Source of the DNA: Blautia sp.
GTDB taxonomy: Bacteria > Bacillota > Clostridia > Lachnospirales > Lachnospiraceae
DNA length: 8,266 bases
Direction: 5' to 3'
NCBI GenBank assembly: GCA_030841965.1
Contig: JAUUSJ010000168.1
Location: 1-8,266, forward strand
Below are positions 1-6,061 of the stretch, piece by piece (the first letter of the stretch is position 1; each line of letters opens with the position of its first letter). Below the pieces are notes generated by a model. It had not been told where the DNA came from, ran no database searches, and saw only the letters and a list, made by a program, of their open reading frames with translations. The translations under genes were made by a program, and so were the position numbers.

Positions 1-54
1 CAAAGCTAAGTATATCGAAAAACCGCTCCACTCTCTATCGTTTTTCGAGGACAT
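1..54 (-). CDS. Start of an unidentified gene, truncated by the left window edge
   Basis: Read on the minus strand from ATG at 54, this gives 18 open codons, MSSKNDREWSGFSIYLAL, before the window ends. An AGGGAGG ribosome binding site (complement of 63-69) lies 8 bases upstream of the ATG. The main evidence that it is a real gene is a second copy at the other end of the window (8219-8266, plus strand). The first 16 residues there are identical, the only coding difference is synonymous (TCG versus TCT), and the ribosome binding site has the same spacing. The visible part is charged, then turns hydrophobic (GFSIYLAL), which could be the start of a membrane segment, but too little is present to name a family. 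It could be a paralogous membrane protein or a gene in a mobile element. Confidence 0.55.
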   Translation of the reverse strand, partial: MSSKNDREWSGFSIYLAL

Positions 55-88
55 ACCGACTACCTCCCTTCCCTGTGTACTGGCAAAA
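7..88 (-). repeat. Left copy of an 82-bp inverted repeat (5' end of a duplicated gene)
   Basis: Its reverse complement matches 8185-8266 at about 75 of 82 positions without gaps, by hand alignment. It covers the first codons of the left-edge gene plus about 34 bases of leader starting TTTTGCCAGTACACAG. Six of the seven mismatches are in the leader and one is a synonymous coding change, a pattern expected of two genes under protein-level constraint. Similarity fades upstream of the TTTTGCC; outward it may extend beyond the window. Confidence 0.85.
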
Positions 89-387
89 TACTAGAAAATT
101 CTTTTTTATTTTTTGATAAGAATAATTATTATACAGCTTTTAGATAAAATATAGTTGATAAAACTTGCACCACTGGTGCGGGAAATCAAATGGAGTAATA
201 ATATAATTATCATGGAGAAATGTAAAGAGGATTTACAAAGAGAATTTTATATTCAAATGACGAAGTGTCTGTTCTTCTTTCTTTGGGATGTCTGTCTTTC
301 TATGAAAAAAATATCCTACCCTCTATTCCTAAAACAAGAGGGAAAATGAATAAAATTTAACGATAGGATTTGGTGAAAAATTTATAA

Positions 388-441
388 TTTCAAAATATGT
401 AAAAAATATTTCAAAATATGAAAAAAGTCATTTCAAGAAAA
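388..441. repeat. Phased TTTCAA direct repeats in A-tract DNA
   Basis: The 12-mer TTTCAAAATATG occurs exactly at 388-399 and 409-420, and a degenerate third copy TTTCAAGAAAA begins at 431. The starts are 21 and 22 bases apart, close to two helical turns, so the repeats and their A-tracts fall on the same face of the helix. This could be intrinsically curved DNA or a row of protein binding sites upstream of the permease promoter. In such AT-rich sequence chance repeats are also possible. Confidence 0.4.
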
Positions 442-587
442 AATCCAAATGATAAAAAAGAATGAATTTGAAATAAAATAGCGTAAAAATGCAATAAAAA
501 TTTCGTAAAATGAAAAAATATTTTTTTAAAAGAAAAAACTCTAAAAACTTGTTGTTTCTGTCAATAGAAATTATCGATATTTTTTCT

Positions 588-593
588 TATACT
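588..593 (+). promoter_or_regulatory. Candidate -10 element of the glucarate cluster promoter
   Basis: TATACT at 588-593 is a good -10 hexamer about 110 bases upstream of the permease start. No good -35 hexamer lies 16-18 bases upstream (TAGAAA occupies the 17-base position), so the promoter may be weak or activator-dependent. The octamer ATCGATAT occurs on both sides, at 573-580 and 631-638, and could be a pair of operator half-sites. Promoter assignment is by inspection only. Confidence 0.4.
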
Positions 594-610
594 AAGGTTA
601 CACGTGAGAG

Positions 611-624
611 AGAAACCGGTTTCA
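611..624 (+). promoter_or_regulatory. cre-like / LacI-family operator palindrome
   Basis: GAAACCGGTTTC at 612-623 is a perfect 12-base palindrome with the central CG typical of LacI-family operators. With its flanks, the 14 bases 611-624 match the CcpA cre consensus TGNNANCGNTNNCA at all fixed positions but the first (A instead of T). It lies just downstream of the candidate -10 (588-593), near +11 to +24, where a bound repressor would block transcription. Carbon catabolite repression of a sugar-acid cluster is plausible, but a dedicated LacI-type regulator encoded elsewhere could also use this site. Confidence 0.5.
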
Positions 625-703
625 AACGCAATCGATATAAATTTAAGGGTTAGGGATTGCATAGATACTTTAAGAAAAAATTATAAATTTAAGAGGTGAG
701 AAA

Positions 704-2104
704 ATGAGTGAGTCAACACGTATGATGATTGGTTTGATACTTGGTATCGTGGTAATGGTAATTTTGGTATCAAAGACAAAGGTCCACACATTTATTGCAT
801 TAATGATTGCAAGTTGTATTACAGGCATTATCGGTGGTATGCCACTTGTAACTCAGACATTGGCAGATGGGACGGAAGTAACGGGTTTAGTGACAGCGAT
901 TCAGGATGGTTTTGGTAATACATTAAAGAGTACCGGTATTATTATCGGTCTCGGTGTTATGATGGGAGGTATTCTTGAGAAATCAGGAGCCGCTGAGCAG
1001 ATGGCTTATTCCTTTATTAAGGCGGTCGGAAAGAAGAAAGAGGAATGGGCTTTGGCAATTACTGGATGGTTTATCGCTATTCCGGTATTTGCGGATTCCG
1101 CAATCGTTATTTTTGCACCTTTGTGTAAAGCGATTTCCAAAGTGACAGGTAAATCTTTGATTGGATTAGCACTTGCTATGGCAGCAGGACTTCAGCTTAC
1201 ACATTGTTTAGTACCTCCTACACCAGGACCTACAACGGCGGCAACGATGTTAGGTGTTGATGTTGGACAGATGATTATCTTTGGTTCTTTAATCTCTATT
1301 CCAATGCTGATTATTGCAGTATTCTACTGTAAATGGATTGGAAAGAAGATTTATCAGGTTCCAACAGATGACGGCGGATTTGATAGAAAAGAGTTCAAGG
1401 AAGAGTATATTAAATCTATGGAACAGTTGGATGATATGATCGGAGAGAAGAAACTTCCAGGACTTGCAATGTCCATGGCTCCAATCGTAGTTCCATTAGT
1501 ACTTATTCTTGCAAATACAATTGCAGATATGGCTGGATTTGAGAATTCTATTTTGGCATTCCTCGGTGCTCCAATCATCGCTCTTGCAATTGGTACATTG
1601 ATTGCAATTTATGGCCTTATGGCAAAAGACGATACAAAAGAAGTTTTAGCTATTATGGATGATTCCATTAAGAGTACAGGTATTATCATGTTAATTACAG
1701 GTGCCGGCGGTTCTTTAGGTAATGTAATTAAGGTGAGTGGTGTAGGTAATGCACTCGGTGAGGCAGTTGTGGCATTGCCATTACCAGCCATTTTACTTCC
1801 ATTTGTTATTGCAGCATTGATGCGTATCGCTCTTGGTTCTGCAACCGTTGCTATTACAACAGCGGCATCCCTTTCCGCACCTTTGATGGGTGTTATCTCC
1901 GTAAGTCCACTTTTGATGGCTATTTCCTGTTGTGTAGGTGCTATTTCCTTCTCCTACTTCAACGACAGTGGATTCTGGGTATGGAATGGTATGTTCGGTG
2001 TGACAGAGTTGAAAGACCAGATTCGTTGTAAGACGGCTATTTCCTTGATTATGGCTGGTGTAGGTATTATAGAGTTATTGATTTTATCTATGTTTATGCA
2101 CTAA
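704..2104 (+). CDS. GntP-family sugar-acid permease (probable glucarate transporter)
   Basis: This 466-residue integral membrane protein has the usual length for the GntP (gluconate:H+ symporter) family. Family-like signatures include GFGNTLKSTG (69-78), PVFADSA (127-133), HCLVPPTPGP (167-176), GAGGSLGNVI (333-342), RIALGSATVA (374-383) and SYFNDSGFW (417-425). Hydrophobic segments run from residue 7 to the C-terminus, broken by a charged loop around 218-250. The start is set by AAGAGGTGA at 691-699, four bases before the ATG. The family imports gluconate and related acids. Its position as first gene upstream of glucarate dehydratase suggests that D-glucarate, perhaps with galactarate or similar acids, is the substrate. 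That is inference from context: E. coli uses MFS carriers (GudP, GarP) for these compounds. Confidence 0.9.
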   Translation: MSESTRMMIGLILGIVVMVILVSKTKVHTFIALMIASCITGIIGGMPLVTQTLADGTEVTGLVTAIQDGFGNTLKSTGIIIGLGVMMGGILEKSGAAEQMAYSFIKAVGKKKEEWALAITGWFIAIPVFADSAIVIFAPLCKAISKVTGKSLIGLALAMAAGLQLTHCLVPPTPGPTTAATMLGVDVGQMIIFGSLISIPMLIIAVFYCKWIGKKIYQVPTDDGGFDRKEFKEEYIKSMEQLDDMIGEKKLPGLAMSMAPIVVPLVLILANTIADMAGFENSILAFLGAPIIALAIGTLIAIYGLMAKDDTKEVLAIMDDSIKSTGIIMLITGAGGSLGNVIKVSGVGNALGEAVVALPLPAILLPFVIAALMRIALGSATVAITTAASLSAPLMGVISVSPLLMAISCCVGAISFSYFNDSGFWVWNGMFGVTELKDQIRCKTAISLIMAGVGIIELLILSMFMH

Positions 2105-2146
2105 TGCATTATAATAGTGTAGATATAAATTGAGATGTGAATGGGA

Positions 2147-2187
2147 TTGAGGAGCAGGTATCCGTTAAGTAGGAGACGACTCCTCAA
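2147..2187 (+). other. Hairpin in the permease-aldolase spacer
   Basis: Perfect 8-base arms TTGAGGAG (2147-2154) and CTCCTCAA (2180-2187) enclose a 25-base loop in which TCC and GGA could also pair. The hairpin begins 43 bases after the permease stop. No T-run follows on the plus strand, so it does not look like a standard terminator. It could be an mRNA stabilising or processing site that sets permease and enzyme levels apart. Confidence 0.5.
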
Positions 2188-2214
2188 CGAAAAAATAGTG
2201 ATGAAATAAATATA

Positions 2215-2237
2215 TGTCTAGTGCACTGGCTTGGACA
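2215..2237 (+). promoter_or_regulatory. Imperfect palindrome upstream of the aldolase gene
   Basis: TGTCTAG and TTGGACA (2215-2221, 2231-2237) form an imperfect inverted repeat around GTGCAC. The 9-mer ATGTCTAGT at 2214-2222 recurs at 4745-4753 in front of garR. The two copies end 58 and 54 bases before the respective start codons. The shared sequence and similar distance suggest a common operator or internal promoter element, but arm spacing differs between the two sites (11 versus 19 bases), so this is tentative. Confidence 0.3.
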
Positions 2238-2280
2238 GTGACGAATAAGAGATGTAAGAGATATAAGAGAGGTGACGAGA

Positions 2281-3180
2281 ATGAATACTGATTTTTTAAA
2301 GGGTGTAATTGTTCCCATTATTACACCAATCGATGAGAATGAGTTGATTGATGAGAAGGCTTTGAGAGAGCAGGTTGATTATGTAATTGAAGGCGGCGTC
2401 CTTGGTATTCTTGCTTTTGGAAGTAACGGTGAGTTTTATGTTATCGAAGAGGACGAGATGGAGCGTGGACTAAAGATTATGGTTGACCAGGCAGCGGGCA
2501 GAGTTCCAGTGTATTTTGGTATCGGAGCTATCAGCACGAAGAAATGTGTGCGTCTCGCAAAGATGGCAGCTGCAAACGGAGCGACAGGTATCTCTGTACT
2601 TCAACCGATGTTTTTAAAACCAACAGAGACGGAGTTATTCCAGCATTTTAAGACAATTGCAGATGCAGTTTCAGAAACTCCAATGCTTCTTTATAATAAC
2701 CCAGGTCGTGTGGGATATACGATGTCCGCAAATTTAGTGGAGCGTCTTGCCCGCGAGGTCGATAATATCGTAGGTATGAAAGATACAAGTGGAGATATGA
2801 CTCAGACATCGGAATTTATCCGCAGAACAAGAGATATTGGATTTAAAGTATTTGGCGGCAAAGACACATTATTATATGCTTCTTTATGTCACGGTGCAGT
2901 CGGCGGTGTCTGTACAGCTGCAAACTTTATGCCAGAATTAATCACAGATATTTATAATAAATATGTGGCTGGAGATATCCAAGGTTCTCTTGAGGCACAG
3001 TTTAAATTAAATCCAGTTCGTTTATCGATGGACGGAGCGAGCTTCCCAGTGGCAGCGAAGGATATGGTAAACTTAAGAGGAAGAAATATTGGACTTCCTT
3101 ATACACCAAATTTACCAACTCCAGAAGGACCAGTTCTCGATAAGATAAAAGACGAGATGAAAAAGGCTGGATTGCTCTAA
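2281..3180 (+). CDS. DapA-family class I aldolase/lyase, probable 5-keto-4-deoxy-D-glucarate aldolase
   Basis: This 299-residue protein has the normal length and layout of the dihydrodipicolinate synthase / N-acetylneuraminate lyase TIM-barrel family. The phosphate/carboxylate loop is GSNGEF (47-52), the catalytic tyrosine is Y138 in LLYNNPGRVG, and the Schiff-base lysine is K167 in VGMKDTSGD. The ATG at 2281 is preferred because GAGGTGA (2269-2275) sits five bases upstream; an in-frame GTG at 2272 lies inside that site. Placed between the permease and gudD, it should act on the dehydratase product 5-keto-4-deoxy-D-glucarate. Two options exist: aldol cleavage to pyruvate and tartronate semialdehyde, or decarboxylating dehydration to 2-oxoglutarate semialdehyde. 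Cleavage is favoured because garR follows, no semialdehyde dehydrogenase is present, and the YNNP motif resembles aldolases rather than the YNRDN I recall from KDG dehydratases. Confidence 0.8.
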   Translation: MNTDFLKGVIVPIITPIDENELIDEKALREQVDYVIEGGVLGILAFGSNGEFYVIEEDEMERGLKIMVDQAAGRVPVYFGIGAISTKKCVRLAKMAAANGATGISVLQPMFLKPTETELFQHFKTIADAVSETPMLLYNNPGRVGYTMSANLVERLAREVDNIVGMKDTSGDMTQTSEFIRRTRDIGFKVFGGKDTLLYASLCHGAVGGVCTAANFMPELITDIYNKYVAGDIQGSLEAQFKLNPVRLSMDGASFPVAAKDMVNLRGRNIGLPYTPNLPTPEGPVLDKIKDEMKKAGLL

Positions 3181-3240
3181 GAGGGAGTATGAGATAAAGC
3201 TTTTATAAGATTGATTTAGTAGAAAAGGGAGGAAACTACG

Positions 3241-4566
3241 ATGGCAAAAATTACAAAAATGGAAGTTTATCCTGTAGCAGGAAAAGACTGTATGGAATTA
3301 AATTTAAGTGGTGCTCATGCTCCATATTTTACAAGAAATATCGTTGTTTTGCATGCTGACAATGGTGAGACAGGTGTCGGCGAGGTTCCTGGCGGTGAGA
3401 AAATCACAAAGGCTTTGGAAGAATGTATTCCAATCGTGGAGGGAACAAGAGTTGCAGAGTATAAGAGTACACTTTTGAAAGTAAAAGCTCATTTGGATTC
3501 TAAGGGCGAGGAAGATGTTCGTGGAAATCAGACATTTGACCTTCGTACAGGAGTTCATGTAATTACAGCAATTGAGGCTCCTTGTCTTGACTTACTTGGA
3601 AAGCAGCTTGGCGTTCCAGTATGCGAGTTACTTGGAGATGGACAACAAAGAGATAAGGTTCGTATGCTTGGATACTTATTCTTTGTAGGAGATAGAAAGA
3701 AAACAGATTTACCATATGATTCAGAGGAAGATTCTGACTGTGAGTGGTATAGAATTCGTCACGAGGAAGCTTTGACAGCAGATAAGATTGTCGAGTTCGC
3801 AAAGGCAACTCATGAGAAATATGGATTCGTTGATTTTAAATTAAAGGGTGGCGTTCTCCCAGGAAACGAGGAGATGGATGTTATCCGTGCATTAAAGAAA
3901 GCATTCCCAGAGGCAAGAATTGACTTAGACCCTAACGGCGGATGGTTATTAGAAGAGGCTGTTGAGTATGTAAAAGGAATGCAGGGAATCTTAACTTACT
4001 GCGAGGACCCATGTGGAGCAGAGGGAGTTTACTCTGGACGTGAGATTATGAGTGAGTTCAGAAGACGTACAGGCTTCCCAACAGCGACAAATATGATTGC
4101 GACAGACTGGAGACAGGTAGGACATTCCTTAGAGTCTCAGGCAGTCGATATTATCTTGGCAGACCCACATTTTTGGACAATGAGCGGTTCCGTTCGTGTT
4201 GCTCAGATGTGCCATGATTTTGGATATACATGGGGCTCTCACTCCAACAATCATTTTGATATTTCTTTGGCAATGTTTACACAGGTTGGAGCAGCTGTCC
4301 CAGGAGAGTATAATGCGCTTGACACACACTGGATTTGGCAGGAAGGTCTTGAGAGATTGACAAAAGAGCCATTACAGATTGTAGATGGATGTGTCGAAGT
4401 ACCTAAGAAACCAGGTCTTGGAATTGAAGTAGATATGGAGCAGGTAAAGAAGGCACATCAGCTTTACTTGGATAACTGCTTAGGTGGAAGAGATGACTCC
4501 ATCGGAATGCAGTACTTAATTCCAGGATGGAAATTTGACCCTAAAAAACCTTGCTTAGTGCGCTAA
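3241..4566 (+). CDS. gudD: D-glucarate dehydratase
   Basis: This 441-residue enolase-superfamily enzyme dehydrates D-glucarate (and often L-idarate) to 5-keto-4-deoxy-D-glucarate. It matches my recollection of E. coli GudD along its whole length with a constant offset of five residues at the active site. The KxK motif is FKLKGG (K200, K202), the Mg2+ ligands are D230, E261 and N284, and the His-Asp dyad is D308 and H334 in WGSHSNNHFD. Further near-identical blocks are NLSGAHAP (21-28), RMLGYLFFVG (141-150), ATNMIATDWRQ (282-292), DTHWIWQEG (361-369) and GMQYLIPGW (422-430). All catalytic residues are present, so it should be active. The ATG at 3241 has AGGGAGG a few bases upstream and lies 60 bases after the aldolase stop, consistent with co-transcription. 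Codon choice is strongly biased, suggesting high expression. Confidence 0.97.
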   Translation: MAKITKMEVYPVAGKDCMELNLSGAHAPYFTRNIVVLHADNGETGVGEVPGGEKITKALEECIPIVEGTRVAEYKSTLLKVKAHLDSKGEEDVRGNQTFDLRTGVHVITAIEAPCLDLLGKQLGVPVCELLGDGQQRDKVRMLGYLFFVGDRKKTDLPYDSEEDSDCEWYRIRHEEALTADKIVEFAKATHEKYGFVDFKLKGGVLPGNEEMDVIRALKKAFPEARIDLDPNGGWLLEEAVEYVKGMQGILTYCEDPCGAEGVYSGREIMSEFRRRTGFPTATNMIATDWRQVGHSLESQAVDIILADPHFWTMSGSVRVAQMCHDFGYTWGSHSNNHFDISLAMFTQVGAAVPGEYNALDTHWIWQEGLERLTKEPLQIVDGCVEVPKKPGLGIEVDMEQVKKAHQLYLDNCLGGRDDSIGMQYLIPGWKFDPKKPCLVR

Positions 4567-4603
4567 TCTTAAGGGTTCATAAAAATATAATTTTGCTAGC
4601 TAC

Positions 4604-4638
4604 CTACATTCGATGTTCGCAAGAACGTCGCTGCGTAG
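4604..4638 (+). other. GCAA-tetraloop hairpin downstream of gudD
   Basis: CGATGTTC (4611-4618) and GAACGTCG (4623-4630) pair completely, with one G-U, around a GCAA loop of the stable GNRA type. An outer CTAC/GTAG helix (4604-4607, 4635-4638) extends the stem beyond a small internal loop. With the second hairpin 19 bases later it forms a compact structured segment between gudD and garR. No T-run follows, so it is not an obvious terminator. Confidence 0.6.
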
Positions 4639-4656
4639 TGAATCCCTATCTAAAAC

Positions 4657-4700
4657 GGAGGTGCCTCCCAGGGAAGGGCTTTTCTCTCTGGGAGTACTCC
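4657..4700 (+). other. Long GC-rich hairpin between gudD and garR
   Basis: CTCCCAGGGA (4665-4674) pairs with TCTCTGGGAG (4685-4694), with one G-U, around a 10-base loop. An outer GGAG/CTCC helix (4657-4660, 4697-4700) continues across an internal loop. It is much richer in GC than its surroundings. The plus strand has no U-tract after it, whereas on the minus strand a short TTTT follows. It may be a processing/stability element, a partial attenuator or part of a dispersed intergenic repeat. Confidence 0.6.
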
Positions 4701-4743
4701 AAGAAAATTGGGGAAATAGATGAAAAGTAACTGATGTAGAGTA

Positions 4744-4778
4744 GATGTCTAGTTAATATCGTATATGAATTAGACATC
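4744..4778 (+). promoter_or_regulatory. 35-bp near-perfect palindrome in front of garR
   Basis: GATGTCTA (4744-4751) and TAGACATC (4771-4778) are perfect arms, and pairing continues inward through the AT-rich centre. About 15 of 17 positions are symmetrical, counting one G-T. It ends 29 bases before the garR start codon. The size and symmetry suit a dimeric regulator such as a GntR-family protein, and the palindrome would cover any local garR promoter. As RNA it could also fold in the garR leader. Which protein binds is unknown. Confidence 0.5.
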
Positions 4779-4807
4779 ATACGAAAAATAAGAAAGGACT
4801 GAATGAA

Positions 4808-5698
4808 ATGAAAGTAGGATTTATTGGATTAGGAATCATGGGAAAACCTATGAGCAAAAACCTTGTAAAAGCAGGAAATGAATTAGTAGTATATGATTTT
4901 AATGAGGCATCTGTAGCAGAGTTAGTTGCAATGGGTGCTAAGGGAGCAAGCTGTGGTGCAGAGGTTGCAAGAGAATGTGACGTTATCATCACAATGGTTC
5001 CAAACTCTCCACATGTACGTGCAGCTTGTCTTGGAAAAGACGGTATCGCTGACGGAGCAAAAGAGGGAACTCTTGTTATCGATATGAGTTCTATCGACCC
5101 AGCAGAGTCTAAGAAAATCGGCGCTGACCTTGCAGAGAGAGGAATTGAGTTAATGGACGCACCTGTAAGTGGTGGAGAGCCAAAGGCAATCGATGGAACA
5201 TTATCCGTAATGGTCGGTGGAAAGAAAGAGACATTTGATAAATACTATGATTTATTAATGCAGATGGCTGGTTCTGTTGTATATGTCGGTGAGCTTGGCT
5301 CAGGAAACGTTGCAAAACTTGCAAACCAGATGGTTGTAGCTGTAAATATCGCTGCTGTAGCTGAGGCTCTTACATTTGCTAAGAAGTTCGGCACAGACCC
5401 TGATTTAGTATATCAGGCAATCAGAGGCGGACTCGCTGGTTCTACTGTTATGGATGCAAAAGCCCCTATGATGTTAGACCATAACTTCAAGCCAGGATTC
5501 CGTATTGAGTTACACATCAAAGACTTGACAAATGCCTTAAACGCATCTCATGCAGTAAACGCTTACTCTCCTTTAACAGGACAGGTTATGGAGATGATGC
5601 AGGCATTAAAGGCTGATGGAAATGAGAAAGATGACCACAGCGCTTTGGCAAAATACTATGAAAAAATCTCTAATATCTCTTTAGAGAGAGAAAAATAA
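4808..5698 (+). CDS. garR: Tartronate semialdehyde reductase (2-hydroxy-3-oxopropionate reductase)
   Basis: This 296-residue member of the beta-hydroxyacid dehydrogenase family reduces tartronate semialdehyde to D-glycerate with NAD(P)H. The Rossmann motif is GFIGLGIMGKPM (4-15). D30 at the end of the second strand favours NAD(H). The substrate loop is DAPVSGGEPKAIDGTLSVMVGG (117-138) and the catalytic lysine is K170 in KLANQ, with N173. Blocks such as LVYQAIRGGLAGSTV and NFKPGFRIELHIKDL are almost identical to my recollection of E. coli GarR, so the name is well supported. The ATG at 4808 is nine bases after AAAGGA (4793-4798); an out-of-frame ATG at 4803 stops at once. It lies 241 bases after gudD, beyond two hairpins and a palindrome, so it may have its own promoter. 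It completes glucarate conversion to pyruvate and glycerate; the glycerate kinase must be elsewhere. Confidence 0.96.
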   Translation: MKVGFIGLGIMGKPMSKNLVKAGNELVVYDFNEASVAELVAMGAKGASCGAEVARECDVIITMVPNSPHVRAACLGKDGIADGAKEGTLVIDMSSIDPAESKKIGADLAERGIELMDAPVSGGEPKAIDGTLSVMVGGKKETFDKYYDLLMQMAGSVVYVGELGSGNVAKLANQMVVAVNIAAVAEALTFAKKFGTDPDLVYQAIRGGLAGSTVMDAKAPMMLDHNFKPGFRIELHIKDLTNALNASHAVNAYSPLTGQVMEMMQALKADGNEKDDHSALAKYYEKISNISLEREK

Positions 5699-5990
5699 AA
5701 GCGTTTGAGAAATGATAATTACCTACCTTAATAAAGAATAATATCCAATTGGCAGCATAGAAAATGTTTCCCCTCGTAATAGCTGCCAACCAAAAAATGA
5801 AAATATCGCTCTCTTTCAGGTAAAAACTGCCACTTTCTACCTAGAAGAGAGTGAGAGAAAAATCGTATTGGAGAATACTTCCGATACATAGTAACAAGAA
5901 CACGAAATACAATGCAAAAGAAAGGGCATTGTTTCGCAATAATATAAAATCCCCTAAACAAATATAAATAAAAATACAAATAACTGCCAT
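5699..5990. other. Hairpin-rich spacer between convergent genes
   Basis: No credible gene is visible between garR and the minus-strand ATPase gene. Four successive hairpins can be drawn: TTGGCAGC/GCTGCCAA (5749-5756, 5782-5789); CTCTCTTTCAGGTA with TACCTAGAAGAGAG (5809-5822, 5838-5851, one mismatch and one G-T); TATTGGAG/TTCCGATA (5866-5873, 5879-5886); and ACAATGC/GCATTGT (5909-5915, 5926-5932). The terminator follows at 5991. The density of structure is unexpected for plain AT-rich spacer and could reflect a dispersed repeat or a small RNA on either strand. Confidence 0.45.
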
Positions 5991-6034
5991 AAAAAAAGAT
6001 ATTGTAAGATTTTATCTTATGATATCTTTTTTTT
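5991..6034. terminator. Bidirectional intrinsic terminator
   Basis: A 20-base arm (5991-6010) pairs with 6014-6033 over its whole length, counting two G-U pairs, around a TTT loop. The arm starts with seven A and the opposite arm ends with at least seven T, so each strand has a U-tract at the 3' side of the stem. It lies about 28 bases past the stop of the minus-strand ATPase gene and about 290 bases past garR, so it suits both convergent operons. The stem is AU-rich, and efficiency may differ by strand. Confidence 0.75.
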
Positions 6035-6061
6035 ATAGCTCTCCCCACCCAATATAATAAA

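Larger units (their letters stand above)
89..703. other. Long AT-rich spacer between divergent genes
   Basis: These 615 bases lie between the outward-reading left-edge gene and the permease. I see no convincing coding sequence. A 64-codon open stretch (155-349) has no ATG at its start, no ribosome binding site and an unlikely composition. The spacer contains runs of A and T, phased TTTCAA repeats (388-441), a 6-bp-arm hairpin CCCTCT/AGAGGG (319-342) and, in its last 120 bases, the probable promoter and operator region for the glucarate cluster. Confidence 0.6.

Noticed and set aside
15..48. Perfect 9-base inverted repeat TCGAAAAAC/GTTTTTCGA inside the terminal repeat, first taken for a structured RNA or MITE-like element
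   Set aside because: The same bases are codons 3-13 of a frame conserved in both copies, with matching ribosome binding sites, so coding constraint explains the similarity better. The right copy breaks the pairing at one position.
155..349. 64-codon open frame on the plus strand
   Set aside because: It does not begin with ATG, has no ribosome binding site, and the predicted peptide looks like translated AT-rich spacer.
319..355. CCCTCT/AGAGGG hairpin as a minus-strand terminator
   Set aside because: Only six base pairs; the T-run on the minus strand comes several bases after the stem, and no minus-strand gene ends here.
5840..5885. Possible diverged third copy of the window-end repeat in the convergent spacer
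   Set aside because: Apart from GAGAGTG and a few scattered bases the alignment needs gaps, and the reading frame is not preserved.
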